64,000 bases of DNA from Trichoplusia ni (GCF_003590095.1 NC_039491.1:4712001-4776000); one strand, 5' to 3'; shown: positions 10,916 through 23,564, counted from the first letter of the stretch. Notes: generated by a model not told the origin, from the letters alone. A program made the numbers and translations.

Positions 10916-13900
10916 ATGTTAAACAGTCTGTTTTCTTGCGAAACAGTAACTTAACCTGGGTGTAACTTAAAGGAGTTGCATTATAAAAATATATGACTCT
11001 GAGGATTCTGTAGAAATAGGCTGACGAAAAACATTTGGGTGACAAATACATTTTTGAGTACCAACAACAACAAATTTATGATTGCCTAATCTCGATCTTT
11101 ATTTTTAGGTTTCATTATGTAAGAGGTAATAGAAATACATCATATTCTATGATGCTATTATGGTCCATGAGATGCAGCGTGGTGACAGACAGACAGACAG
11201 CGGAGCCTCCGTAACAAAGTTGTTGCCCTTTTGTCGCGGAACCATTACAGAATAATCATCAAAAAATATGAAACGCATATTTTTATCGGCAAAAAGTATA
11301 TTCAAAACCAACTAATTTTACGTTGCTTTGTAAACCTTATTATGACTCCGTAACCAACACAAAGGCATTCTGCACTTGCTACATGCTATTAAAATATACT
11401 ACGCTAACGTAAGGCAGGTAGATAATATATTGACTTAGTACCAACAGCAGTAATAACTAATAATGGAGCGATATCAAGTAACTTCCTTGTTTCACAGCTA
11501 TGCACTCAAGTATAAAGTCGTCAATTAATAATTGTGATTCACCAGGTACCTATAACTAATTTAGAAATATTTTTTATGGAGCGAGGTTAGAATCGTTAAA
11601 GTGATGACAGGATAACTAAGACGAGACAGTATGTTGCCTCTACTCTATCACATCGTAGTTACCATGCCATGTAGCGGTGATCGGAGATTTGAGTTCCACG
11701 CTGTGAGTGAATGATTTCATATTGGTATATAAATCATATTAAATAAGTGGCTAAAAAACTAAACTTTAAGACGAAAGTATTAATAAATATTAAAAAAAAA
11801 ATTTTTTGAATTTTTATCTCAAAAGAAAAACCACTTTTATCAAAGAATACAAAAAATGAGTTTATAAGAAATATCTTTACTCTTTATGTAAGGCACAAAT
11901 CGCATAGAAATTGCTTCTGGATCCGCAAATTCCATATAATAGCTTCGCAAGATGGTAAAAGCCTCTATTTTGTTTTGCAATTTTCTATCAATTTAATATT
12001 ATGCTAGGAGATCAACGTTATTGTATTTATTCCCATACTACCGAACTGATCGATACATACTGTCTTGCCATGTTCCGCAGATATTCTACTATTTGCAATC
12101 ATGTGTTTTATAAGAAAAGATCAGTTTTAAGTTCTAGAGTTCTTCTTAATGGACTTAGTAATGAAAAGCACTCAAACGAATCACGTTACACGAGACAGAT
12201 GATTTTTCTCAATGTCTTACAATTGAAAGACATTTCTGAAATAGTTTGCCTAGATTTAGGTAGGAGTCGTAACCGAGTAGAAATCGGCCACTGACAAAAC
12301 TTTGAGCCGCATACAGCTTATTCGGCGACGAAAATACGATCTGTGATCAGTGTAAGGGTCTGCCTGCGGTTGCCAGGGAGGGCTCCTGAACCCAGTCTCC
12401 CGATCAGCTAACGCAAACAAGTAGGGTAGGTATTATACCTTGCCTTCGAGAAGAAGTCCAATAGGACAAAGACTAGTCAGATAGCAGAGCAGAGCATTCA
12501 CGAAGTTTTCAGTGACTCTGGCTCAGGCAGTTGAATCCGACATTATAATATCCCCATGCCGTGCCCTCGTCGTTGAAATTATTAGCGTTTGAGCCCCGAA
12601 AAATGGTTATGTAGTTAGGAAACGTAGACCTCTTTTATTAAGCCTTTTTTGTTCTTGAGTCTGGTGTCATTATCCGTACAAGTGTTTTACAAGTTTAATT
12701 AAGACAAAAGAAGTGCATAATGCACCTTAAAAGTATTCATAAATTAGGGTAAAATAATACCGTCTACTTAAACACAATTCATGGACTTTGTGCATGTTTA
12801 AGAGTTTTACCATGCGCATAACTTAAACAATACTCGTTTATTGCGAAACAAATAAACAAATTCTTAACAAGACTCCGTCTTACATAGTTAAATACTTCTA
12901 CGCTTCTGAAGTAAACAGATAAACCGAGTTTTAAACAACATTCTTAAAGATGTTCCTACTCAAGCACGTATTGTTCAAGTCTAAACAACTTTCAAATTTA
13001 TTCGAAGTGATTCACTTTTGAAGGATCATCTTTTTTCTTTGAACTTTATTTTTTCTGTAGATAAAATCTTAAAGATATTCTGCTATAAACTTTTATTTTA
13101 GAATAAAAATAGGCAAAACAAAAAATAAGATGAAAGAGAGGAATAAAAAAATAATAATTAAATGTCCATAGCATTATTTTTTGTATTTTATTTATTTCTC
13201 CATTAATATAAATCCCCATATAAATGTAATTATTTCGTTACACACAAATGCCGAAAGTAAAAATGTATATTGAAGTTATGAAGTGCAGTCATGATTTTCA
13301 TGTTATTTTTTTCATTATTAAATACTGGATAACGTTTTTCTTTTCATAATTGAATCGTGTTACTATTTATTTCAACTTACACGAAATTTAACACTTATCA
13401 AGCTATTTTAAGATATACCTAGAAACCCTGCACCAAGATATATATAGTTATCTACAAACTTCAACCCGAAGTTGGAGATTTTAATTAACCAAACTTGCTT
13501 TTCTCATGACTTAAAACAACGTAAACTTTAAGGTTCACTTTGATAAAATCAAAAGGCCGATCAAGATTGCTAACAATGTTTTGGACTTTGTTAGGCACGA
13601 TTAAAATTCTAATGATAACTAATTAGTAAGTTATCTGGTTGTAATGTTTAATCTAAATATGTACACAGGACAGGAAGTTTGTTTGCTTTACAAGATCTAG
13701 TGATGAAACTTTTTTGAATGCCTTAAAATTCTATGACATGCAAATAAGTTCCGCTCCTAGTCATGTATTTTGCTCGCTCATCCTACTATAGACTTAAAAT
13801 CGTACTGAATCCAGCAGTATAACTGTATATATCACATGCAAGATAAGCACGCATACTTAAGTAAGTAGAGTATTTCTTCTTTTTTGTAAGTTTTTTAGCT

Positions 13901-14844
13901 AGTTATGGGTAGAAACTGTTTTAGCAAATTTCTCTTACTTTTTGAATCACCATGGGTTCAATCATATTTGAGGCACTGAAATACAATACCAGTTGTCATT
14001 GCAATTCTGTTACAAAAGTTTAACACCATTTATTTAATTTAAAAAATTGTAAACTTGCATCTTTACAAGTAGCAGTAATGACAAAATCTTGTACATTTTT
14101 ACTTCTTTCCTTTATTACGGTTCTAATTTATAACAAAAGGATTGTTATGCCGCAACTCGGTTATTCAATTAAACAAACTTGTTCTCCCTAATTGGTACAT
14201 AGACATTGAGATCTCTTTGACAGACATAGGGTGCAAAATGAAATTATGCCTAATGGGCTAAGTACCAGAGTTGAATTTACAAAAAATCTGTAAGATTTAC
14301 ATCTTTTTGTATTTATTTGGATGCTATTTTATTAGGAGATTTAGGTATATTAAATTAAATGAGTGAAACTTATAATGTTTATTTTAATGTTAAAAAATCA
14401 TTGATAAGGTTAATTTTATTTATTTGAAAAAGGTAAAATCAATAATCTTTAATGTGTTGAAGTTTTATATGTAAAAACTGGCATCGTAGTTTATCTCCTG
14501 AAACTCGCGACCTGAAAAAAGAATATTGTTAATTTTAAGCAACTTTTACAATTTTATCTTCATCTACCATCTTATTTCTTTCAGAATTTTATGAAGGCAT
14601 AATAATATGGCAGATTCGCAGTTCTGAAAATACGATGATGCACTGTGACGAAAATCTGTGTCTGCGACTCACACTACATAGACAGTACATAAAATTCTTA
14701 GTAAATTTTTTTCTACATTTTTATTACATTCTATCAACATACATAATCTGCTGTGATAATTCAATTTAAAAACTTCACCATAAAGAACAGTTTTTAAGAT
14801 CCACTTCAATGTCTCCCCTTCATTAAACTTTTTCAATTTTAATA
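10916..14844. other. Intergenic, no gene seen
   Basis: AT-rich. A repeat scrap near 11168-11230 (GATGCAGCGTGGTGACAGAC) recalls 435-510. The ORF at 12001-12294 (97 codons) has no recognisable domain and no promoter or splice support. A TTTATT motif at about 14720 could be the poly(A) signal of the minus-strand gene ending at 14845. Confidence 0.4.
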
Positions 14845-15476
14845 TTATGTTTCATACTTACCCAGTACGAAGCATTTACACCTAAGTTCTCTCGTTTCCA
14901 TTACAGTACAAAAACATGGTGGTCCCGTATCTCCTCGGCAGTCGTAACTTGTTTTACAAGGTCTACCTGTAAAAGAAACCCTATTTCATGTACCATGGAA
15001 TCCATACTCATTTGTCAAACAATGAACTCCACAGATAGCCGACTATCCAAAAGAAATGTTCTAAGTCTGGGTGTCTTTGTGCAGATTAAGATCCAAAATA
15101 AACCGACTGACACTCATCTTATTTTGGCGGCACGAAGTTCGCTAGGTCAGCTAATAATAATGTAATATTTCAATCAAATATAATTTTAATTAAACATTAT
15201 CCAATTATTTTGCATCCTGAATATTGTATCAATAAACATTTTCAAGTTAATTATTTTGTTTTATTGCATTCCATCGGTTGTCATATAGATAACAACGAAC
15301 AGTAAAATAACATTAGTACCGAATTTTATTCAAAAACGTTACTTACCAACAATTTTCCTCATGTCATAAACATCTGTACCAGCAGTAGAATTACTTACTA
15401 CATTCTCATTGGCCTCAACCAACAAAACAATATAAGTCAGTAAAATAGGAAAAGTCACTATTTTTAAAAGACCCAT
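14845..15476 (-). CDS. Small secreted six-cysteine peptide (cluster member 2)
   Basis: Two exons, 15347-15476 and 14845-14966, give 252 nt and 83 residues. Exon 1 encodes a signal peptide (MGLLKIVTFPILLTYIVLL..., cleavage plausible after VEA at 22) plus an acidic 21-residue linker. It ends in phase 1 at GTAAGT (15341-15346). Exon 2 starts after TTTTACAG and supplies GRPCKTSYDC...CFC...CKC, with cysteines at 47, 53, 61, 63, 73 and 75 (C-x5-C-x7-C-x-C-x9-C-x-C). The frame reads through to TAA at 14845-14847. A strong donor G|GTAAGT at 14856-14861 lies just before that stop, so an extra 3' exon is possible. The linker between signal and core is absent from the other two members and may be a propeptide. 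Function unknown. Confidence 0.72.
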
Positions 15477-15551
15477 TCTTTCTTGATATTTTAATTATTT
15501 AATCTAGTAAGACAACCTACAAGTTCACAATATGATTAATAAAAGACCTGA

Positions 15552-15558
15552 TTATATA
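15552..15558 (-). promoter_or_regulatory. TATA box of cluster member 2
   Basis: TATATAA on the minus strand lies 76 bases upstream of the ATG at 15476. No clear TCAGT initiator was found about 30 bases downstream. Confidence 0.35.
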
Positions 15559-16542
15559 CTAAATACCTTTTCTTTGAAAGGAAAAACTAAAGTATGAATA
15601 AAAGTAGGCTACTTTACAAATCCGATTTGACACAGCCATAATGCCGACGTGTTTTCCTACAATGTTCCGGTATTATACATACAATGTCGAATTTCGAAAC
15701 AATATTATTCACACGAATGCGTTGGAAAAATATGGATACGCAAATATTGAAAATGAAACATCCTTAATCAATTGAACTTACTGATTTGGTTTTATTACAT
15801 TTCATTGATGGAAACATGATAGCCGAAGGTGTAAAGATAAAGTCTTTTAGTGACATTTTTGCTGTTGTGCAAAAGAGCCTTCGTTCTACACCATGTTGTG
15901 CACGCTGCATCTTTTATCACTATTATTGAGTTCGTTTGCATTAGCTTTATAATGCAGGTGCAGATTGATTAAGAATATGGATGTTTTGAAGCATAATAAA
16001 TAAGTGAAATCATTGATATGATAAATACATGTTGATTTTTTGTAACCATGATAAGAAAAGTTTTCAACTTTATTAAAGTATCGATGAAAGGTTACAAATC
16101 TGGTAACATACTTACTCAAATTCTAATTCTTGGTATAAAGTGGACGGTAAACAATATCTGTTTCTTGAGAAAACTACGCCCGTAGCGTTAGTTTATCGTA
16201 GGTATTAACCCGCTCCGAACTAAGTTGTAGTTTGTAGAAATACAGCCTCTCTTTACTTTATAAATATATTCAGGGAAATTTGATAGTAGGTAATACGAAG
16301 AATTTTGATATCCTCCGTCATCATACATTTGTAAATATGCAACAATTACATTAACAATTGTACTATTTTACCTATTGTTCCCAATCCCTAATACTTTGGA
16401 CGATTTCCTACCATTATCTATTAAAGTAGCATTATTTCAACTGTGGACACGTTTAGACGTGACAGTAGACCATCACGACAGTCTGATGAGGAGTAACTAT
16501 AAATCAAACAAAAGCTGAAAACACTATGAAAATTTAAACACA

Positions 16543-16548
16543 TTTATT
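16543..16548 (-). terminator. Poly(A) signal of cluster member 3
   Basis: AATAAA on the minus strand begins 11 bases after the stop codon at 16559, giving a very short 3' UTR. Confidence 0.45.
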
Positions 16549-16558
16549 TACAACAAAA

Positions 16559-17940
16559 TTAAGTATAATCGCTATGTATAACAAGCTTTTTATAATACTT
16601 ATTAAAATTTCTATAACGCTTATAACTTTCAGGACTATATTTGACATGAACGACATGCCTCGTCACTTTCTTTGGGCAGTTGCAGTACCCGAAGTACATG
16701 CCATCATAAATGAATGCATAGTCGCACGAGCAGCCTTGCCCCATGCTTCGACACTGTGATTGCGAGCGGCATGTTTTACCTAAAAAAATATATAAATAAC
16801 AATTAATTCAAGTGTTAACGTGTTTCTTGTAGTATTCGTAAACAAAGAGTATATTCAGAATCCTACTGCTGAGGCTTGCTTCGCAGTCTGTCCGTTCGTC
16901 TGCAACCAGGTTCGTTACAGCTAGAGAGATGATGGTTAGTACGGTGATAAATTTTGTGCGTGATTTTTTTTTGGGTGACCAATTTGTAACATATTTTTAC
17001 GGAACATTCAGTATTGTCTGGTAAGCATTTGTTTGAAAATGCAAAAACAAAATACTCTACTGTCTGTAAATGTTGTTTTACAGACGAAACTAAGGTCTCT
17101 CTTCAGGTAAGGTAAACTTTTCCCTAGAGATTTCGTTACTTTTAAGGCTACCAAAACTGGTAAAAACGGACCACGATTACTGAGACATCGTTGTCTGTCC
17201 GTTTTTTACCTGTCCGTATCTAATAAACAGTCGCTACCCATTTGAAATGTATTCAGATGACAAATTAAATGAATTTATGAATGAAATAGGAAGATGGAAG
17301 CCTTTGTCGAGCAATAGACTGCGTTAAGCTGAGTTGATTTATTGATTATCTATATCAAACATAGACAATTCATTTCATTAAAAAGTTTTGTAAAGCTTTA
17401 AATATAGAAGCATTTCATGATTATACATTTCAAATGCTAATTATTATACACGGTGATTTTTTAGTCGTCTTACAAAAGAAGCTCAGTTCATGTATCCGAC
17501 GTAAAATACGCCTAGGCGTGATAATTATATTTTTATCATCAACTAAGATAATAAGTATGAAGAAAAATTAAACAAGAGGAATCTGAAAATACTCTTAAAA
17601 ATGATAGAAACGCCGCCGCCCGCGCCCCTCACCATTGTAACAAGGCTCGGACCGCGCTCGCAACAGAGCTGTGTGTCTAAAAAACTACGAATTGCATCAT
17701 AATATTGAATAAAAATTGCATTTTAAATTTATTCAAATCTCATAAATACCTATTTTTTTTTATCATGAACGTGTTCTAGTCATTGGATACATGAACTGGG
17801 CTGCTTTTGTAAGACGACTAAAAAATCACGGTGTCTAACAACTCTAATTTTAAAAGCGTTTAAAACTTATTTTACATACCAGTTGTTTTATGTAGCAACA
17901 CCAGAAAACATAGAATAAACGCGTTTGGAAATAATCTCAT
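16559..17940 (-). CDS. Small secreted six-cysteine peptide with long basic tail (cluster member 3)
   Basis: Two exons, 17880-17940 and 16559-16779, give 282 nt and 93 residues. Exon 1 (ATG 17940) is almost exactly the signal peptide (MRLFPNAFILCFLVLLHKTT, cleavage after G21). It stops in phase 1 at GTATGT. Exon 2 follows TTTTTTTAG and gives GKTCRSQSQC...CSC...CNC, with cysteines at 24, 30, 37, 39, 53 and 55 (C-x5-C-x6-C-x-C-x13-C-x-C). After the last cysteine comes a 38-residue tail rich in Lys, Arg, Tyr and His, ending at TAA 16559-16561. The 1.1-kb intron holds MITE copy 2, whose end is 45 bases from the donor. Same architecture as the genes at 5657 and 14845. The tail could be a separate basic domain. 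Function unknown. Confidence 0.75.
16780..17447. other. Intron of cluster member 3, outside the MITE
   Basis: Part of this intron, about 16870-17220, has pieces such as CAGTCTGTCCGTTCGTCTGC and CTGTCCGTTTTTTACC, typical of a decayed lepidopteran repeat with (TGTC)-rich segments. Similar pieces occur near 31970-32000 and 35100-35150. Confidence 0.35.
17448..17834. mobile_element. MITE copy 2, inside the intron of cluster member 3
   Basis: Same inverted termini and GC-rich core as 3776-4144, with high similarity throughout and small indels (387 against 369 bases). The outermost bases are asymmetric in both copies: read inward, the left end is ACACGG and the right end is ACACCG. No transposase is present. 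Confidence 0.85.
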
Positions 17941-20739
17941 TGTCACAGGCTGAATACAAATAACACATTCGTATCCTTACTAAGAAAAGCTAAATTATTG
18001 TCCATGAAAATCGATTACATACGATTAATCCAACAAGTCGTTTGGGACAAGTTTAGTATGCGATAATGTAATAAATAATGGTTTTTCTAATAAAGACCTT
18101 CACATATAATTTCAAAGGCTTTATTACTATACCCACTATAAAACAGTTATTTGATGTTTAGCAGATTTTATGTTTTTTTTTGTTCTGTAATTATGATTGA
18201 TTTCATAGAGAACATTTGGTATCGACATTAAGTGGATTAAAAATAGTGGATTTTATACGTAAAATATGGAAATTTTATACAATAACTGAAGGAGAAAAGA
18301 GCCTTATATTGAAAGTATAGTTTAGAGAAGTTAATGTTGGTGTATTAAAGAATTGAAATTAATTTTATTTCATGATTTACCAATTTTTTGGTTCTCCTGC
18401 ACTTAATAATTTTACCCTTGTAATGGGGCTTTAACGAATATTGAAGTCAGATGCGTGATGACTCACGATACGTATTCGTGGTACACAAAGTCTTGTCCTA
18501 CGAGGTAATCGAAAATGATATGTTGTGCGCGTTGAGTTTGGTGTGATGACGAATTATTAAAAATATATTGTTTTCAATATAGAATTCGAAGTACTCGCTT
18601 TGACGCCCAAAAAGCAACCTTATTGCAATAGATTTATCGAAAGCACTTGTCCACTAAAGCGTACGATAATTACTCTACTGAACATGCAATGCTAGCTCTG
18701 ATACAAGCCATTTGGTTTCCATATTGGACCACAAATAGGTAGAATTGGATGCAGTTACGAGAATCGTTTGTAAGCACATAAATTGAACCAACTGTATCTT
18801 TGGAGATAGAGAATTTCGGATTTGAAATTACGGTTTACGAGGGTTATGTATCAACTTAAACGGAACTTACATTTTAAGTAATATGGATATTCTGGAACCG
18901 TGCACCCAGAGACATTATCGCGTCGCTTTAAACAAAAACTTTTTATTTTCTTATAATTTTGATTTCAATTGGGATACTTTTCTTGTTTTATCGGCTCCCA
19001 TGACTACCTCATATAGTTGTATAGAGCGAATGCTATTAACCATCATGCTGAATACTCAGTACTCACACATGATATTACAAAAATATATATATACCGGCTC
19101 TACTGGTGGAGATATTATATTACGAAATATTCAGCAACCTGTAGAACAAATTCTGTTTTTAGATTTGTATTATTATTTTGTGTTTACATAAATTATAAGC
19201 CCTGATTATGTGACTCCTACTTAAAGTATTAAAGTTAGATTTACGAAAGGTACCAGGCGTTCATACACGTGAAGAGGCTAGATTATTTCTACATTTATAT
19301 AACGGTACTCCTACTCAAGGTATTTCATGAATGTAGGAGTTAATGTCAGCACCTAGATAATCTACAATCTTGTCTCGCATCCCTTTATAGGGCTCCGCTT
19401 TAAATAGATCCAAGTTTCTGAACTGTATTTCTGAACAATTAAATGAAATTATAAATGTAGTAAATAAGTATTTGTTTTGATTATCAAGAAAAAAATGTTT
19501 TTGTTGATGTATTGAATTTTCATTGACAATTAGAAAACTAAACTGATATTGTATGAAGCTAGAATGATGACTCTATGAATAGGTTAGGGACACAAGCTAC
19601 GTTTTATCAAACTTCATTAAAAGAAGAGTCATGTTTTTTTCAACTACACCCATTCAGGAAACTCCATTTAATTTTAAAATACTATAATATTCAGCTATCA
19701 TATCCCAGTTTTACTAACGCAAGTGAATTTATTTAACTCCTAAACGTAAACAAACTTTATACACCCTCGTAGACAAAATATTATGTATGTGTAATGTAAT
19801 ACGTTATGAATACCAAAATAGCACAAACAAGTATTCGGCTATTTTGGTATTTTCTCAGTATTAATTCATTGAAAGAGGTTTGATATCATTCAGCTATTAA
19901 TACTCTTTCTTAGAGCTTTCCCTATGTTGGGCTGGTTATAGCATGACAATGATTTGGCGAACGATAAAAAAAATATGTATAGAAATTATCTAATCATTGC
20001 TTAGTCTAGGGATACTAAGCGAAATAAATTGTTAATTTAGATATTCTCATGTTTAAAAGTATCATTCTAATTTTAAAACAGCTTTTGTGGAAAGAGAATA
20101 ACATTTGGGTTGTCAATTCACCGTAATATTACCTATTTGACACTACGTTAATTTCCGTACGGAAACCGGAGTCCGAATCGCTCGTGCCTTTTTTGCACCC
20201 ATAGCTTTACATTACCAATCCTAATTTCTATCAAATTAGTAGTTTCGGAATGATCTTTGAAGTATACCTTTAGATTCAACGTATAGTCATTAATTAAAAC
20301 TATTGTTCCGTTGCCTCCCTGTCACCTATGTAGTAAACTCATACCTGGTCTGCGGCTGTCGAGGCTAATGTCCTACCCACAAACCACTTACGTAGCCAGC
20401 ACTTAAGCACTCACCTACATGTCAATACATGGCGGACTTAATGATCTTATTGTAGAACAGAGGAAGCGAAAATAGACCTTAATACATAGCTAGTATGGTT
20501 GTTAATACATTGTAGATATTAATGATTTTTATCATAAATTAACGTATGGATTCATTAATTTTGTATCTATTACAATGTGCTGAAATTAATTTATCATGAT
20601 TAATCTGCGTTTTTCTCTTTTTATGGCTACTTCCTTTGCTTTTCGTCGATTTTTGCAATCGATGTAAAAACAAAAGAACTGATACAGAAATCGACGTAAT
20701 ATATAAAAATATCACTGAACTGACCAATTCATATTTTTA
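17941..20739. other. Intergenic, no gene seen
   Basis: The 5' flank of cluster member 3 has no convincing TATA box. A TCAGC motif lies 10-15 bases before its ATG. ORFs at 18883-19191 and 20539-20727 show no family features. No further CxC...CxC exon was found. Confidence 0.4.
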
Positions 20740-20818
20740 CTTTATTATGTGTAGGGTTTTTGGAACCTATATGACGAGTTGAAACAAAACAAGCATATAG
20801 TTTGATTGATGCAGAAAT
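20740..20818 (+). repeat. 79-bp direct repeat, copy 1
   Basis: Runs from CTTTATTATGTGTAGGG to TGATGCAGAAAT and is base-for-base identical to 21649-21727, with unrelated flanks. No TIR, tRNA head or coding sequence is visible. Confidence 0.9.
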
Positions 20819-21648
20819 GTTCAGTACCTACTTGTCAACACATATCTTTGAAGAATGATGTAGCTTGATTAGTACTTAAGATAAACCCTTGCGTTACATA
20901 AACCTACTATATCTCAGTACATTTTCGATGTGTTTATTTAGCTGAAGTGCTATGGACAAGCCTATTGTGTGAGACACTCACTTTCGACAAAACTTTTCAC
21001 AGACGTCGATAAAGATCTCTCTGTGAGGTCTTAGCGGTATTCAAAGATCTTATGTTTGTGTTTGAAAATAAAAGAAATCGGTTTTGTTACATCCCTACAT
21101 TGCAACAAATATGGTATAGACTGATAGGTATAAATAAAGTATTTTTAAGGCATCATTGATGGTCCATGGTAGAGTCTTCGCAAGTTTATATTAAATTATG
21201 TAAACTGGAAGAAAAAAACGCGCTTATATTATAATATATTAAAAAAATATAAAATATAAAACAAAAACTTAGAACCGACTTCAAATAAAAACAGCTGAGC
21301 CAAGTTGAATTGAAAAAAAAACAAAATGATTTTTCCAGTCCGAAGTTCTGAAATTAACTAGCATAAAAAAAACAGTTGGTCGAAAGGGATAACAAAACAC
21401 AATATGTATTTACCTATAGATCTTCAGTACATTTTACGTAGTATAACAATATAATGAGATCAAACTAAAGAAAACCATCATATATAAGTAAGGAGCTTAA
21501 GAAACCATGAATTAAAAACAATTGCTTACCACCCCAGCTGAAACACCGGTACAAATACGATTAATTATACATACATGTTAATTGGTAACGCAACGCAATT
21601 AGTAGGTACAGTTTATCCTGTGTAAACGTCACAAAGGCGTTGGATTTT
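20819..21648. other. Spacer between 79-bp direct repeats
   Basis: 830 bases of AT-rich DNA without a reading frame. Poly-A-like runs occur around 21210-21370. No transposon coding remnants were recognised. Confidence 0.4.
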
Positions 21649-21727
21649 CTTTATTATGTGTAGGGTTTTTGGAACCTATATGACGAGTTGAAACAAAACA
21701 AGCATATAGTTTGATTGATGCAGAAAT
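21649..21727 (+). repeat. 79-bp direct repeat, copy 2
   Basis: Identical to 20740-20818 and in the same orientation, 909 bases downstream. Confidence 0.9.
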
Positions 21728-23299
21728 ATATTTTATTCTAAAATCAAGGGACTATTTGTATTCCTGTCGAAAAATATAAAAACAATCATATTTTGATAAG
21801 TTGTTAAAAAAAACTTCCAAATACATGCGAAGACGAAGCCAGTTCATAATTCTCTTTCTATCTTCATAATTTCGACCCGATCCCTATAAATAATATAACG
21901 ATTCTTTCGCTACATATTTCATCAAAATACAGTCACCAACAAAAGTTGATTAATACAATCCAATTTTTAATACCAATTATTAATTGTTGCTATTAGGTAA
22001 CAAGATATGCGTGACACATGATAATGACAATTTAAATACACTTAACACCAACTATTGATACCCTTAACTTTATATTTCTGATTTGTTCAATGACTTTTGT
22101 ATCCGACGATACAAGAGCATCGCACCAATGGCTGTGAACATCTTCAGGCTATTCCCAAGTAATGACGTTCAGCTCCCGTCATAAATATAAAACATTGATA
22201 CTTCTTGTCTCGACGTTTACGTTACGATGCCTTGCGAGACACGGAATTTCCCACAAAAGGGATTTGGGATAGACATAGGTATTCTTAAATAAAAGATAAG
22301 AAAGGTGATACGTTCTCAGCTCGCTTTCGCTAACAAAGAATTTACGGGTGACAAGAAACACTTAGGCATTTTTATATGTGAATCGATCTATGAATCAAGG
22401 CATGGTCTACTACTGTTGGTCCTTCACCATCCATTCATCGAAAATACTCCCTTAAGCTGTCATTTTAAAATACTTCGTCAATAGGTTTTTTTAAAAAAAT
22501 CCAGAACGTCTTTAATCATCTCTTAAAATCAGACTGCTGCAGTGCGTTGTCTCCCTTTACAATTACAAATTTTACCTTAAGAGTTCAGGATAGGAACGCA
22601 GATTCAAAACATTCTGAACTTTTACCAAATACGTTATAGTAACTAATAGTACCTATTAGATTCTACACAAATAAGTTAATCGATATAGTACAATGTAGTT
22701 AGAAGCTCCACATGACAAATATTGACGCACTCGATATTTCATAAAAATAATTAATTTAATACAATACACGTGAAAAACAAAAACAGACTTAAGCTAGGAT
22801 ATTTACACTTGATCACAATATGGATGGATTATTTATTACTGATGAAATTATGTTAAGATCTTATGACCAATTTCTATGAATAGTATAGTATAATTTATCT
22901 CTAAAAAAGTACGAGGTAATGTTTAACGTGCAAGTACATAATATAGTATACATATAATAATATGTATATCTTACATTTAGAAGTACAATCGTACACTACA
23001 TTCATGACCGCAGTTTGTCGTTTGACAGACGAGAGAATCCGGACATTTCATTTCCGAACGTGTCTTCACAATGTGACCCAGATATAGGATTTAATCTTAG
23101 AGACCGTCCGTAAACTGATTAGACGACAATACCTCACTTGATGCTTTCTCCCAGGAACAATACGGAACATTTAAACTGGATTCCCCTTATACTTAGAGCA
23201 TTTACCAATATTACTCAATTTAGCTCATGTATCAAAGTCTTTCCTTTGATGTTGACTGAGTCTGGAGTAACTGGCTTTAGGTAACATAGGTACTTGTCT
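21728..23299. other. Intergenic, no gene seen
   Basis: AT-rich. No coding frame, repeat or RNA gene that I can support. Confidence 0.4.
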
Positions 23300-23309
23300 A
23301 TTTTCTTTT

Positions 23310-23540
23310 TTTTAATAAAAAAAAAACAACTCCCGCTCTAAGGAATGTAATCCTTGTGTCGCGGGGGGTTTCACAATCATACAAATCACATGCGCAATGA
23401 CACCCAGATTCAAAACCAGCATTCGTAAATCAAACAAATTATACGTGTCCTACGCGGGGATCGGTCCCGCGACACGACGCACGCAGTGTTTCTGGCGTGG
23501 TGACCTCAACTACACGGCTATCCGTGCAGTGTTTAATCTT
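23310..23540 (-). repeat. tRNA-headed SINE, minus strand
   Basis: Read on the minus strand, a head with CACTGCGTGCGTCGTG and a B-box-like GGGACCGATCCCCG is followed by CCTACGCGGGG-derived and CTGGTTTTGAATCTGG segments and an A-rich tail. A diverged copy is at 3180-3355. The ORF at 23397-23594 runs through it and is a shadow. Confidence 0.6.
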
Positions 23541-23564
23541 ATCAAACATCGACTTTTGGTAAGT

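Noticed and set aside
15886..16119. 77-codon minus-strand ORF between cluster members 2 and 3
   Set aside because: No signal peptide, cysteine plan or splice pattern like its neighbours.
22108..22120. CxC codon pair on the minus strand, tested as a fourth cluster member
   Set aside because: No second CxC at 9-13 residues, no upstream C-x5-C and no signal-peptide exon nearby.
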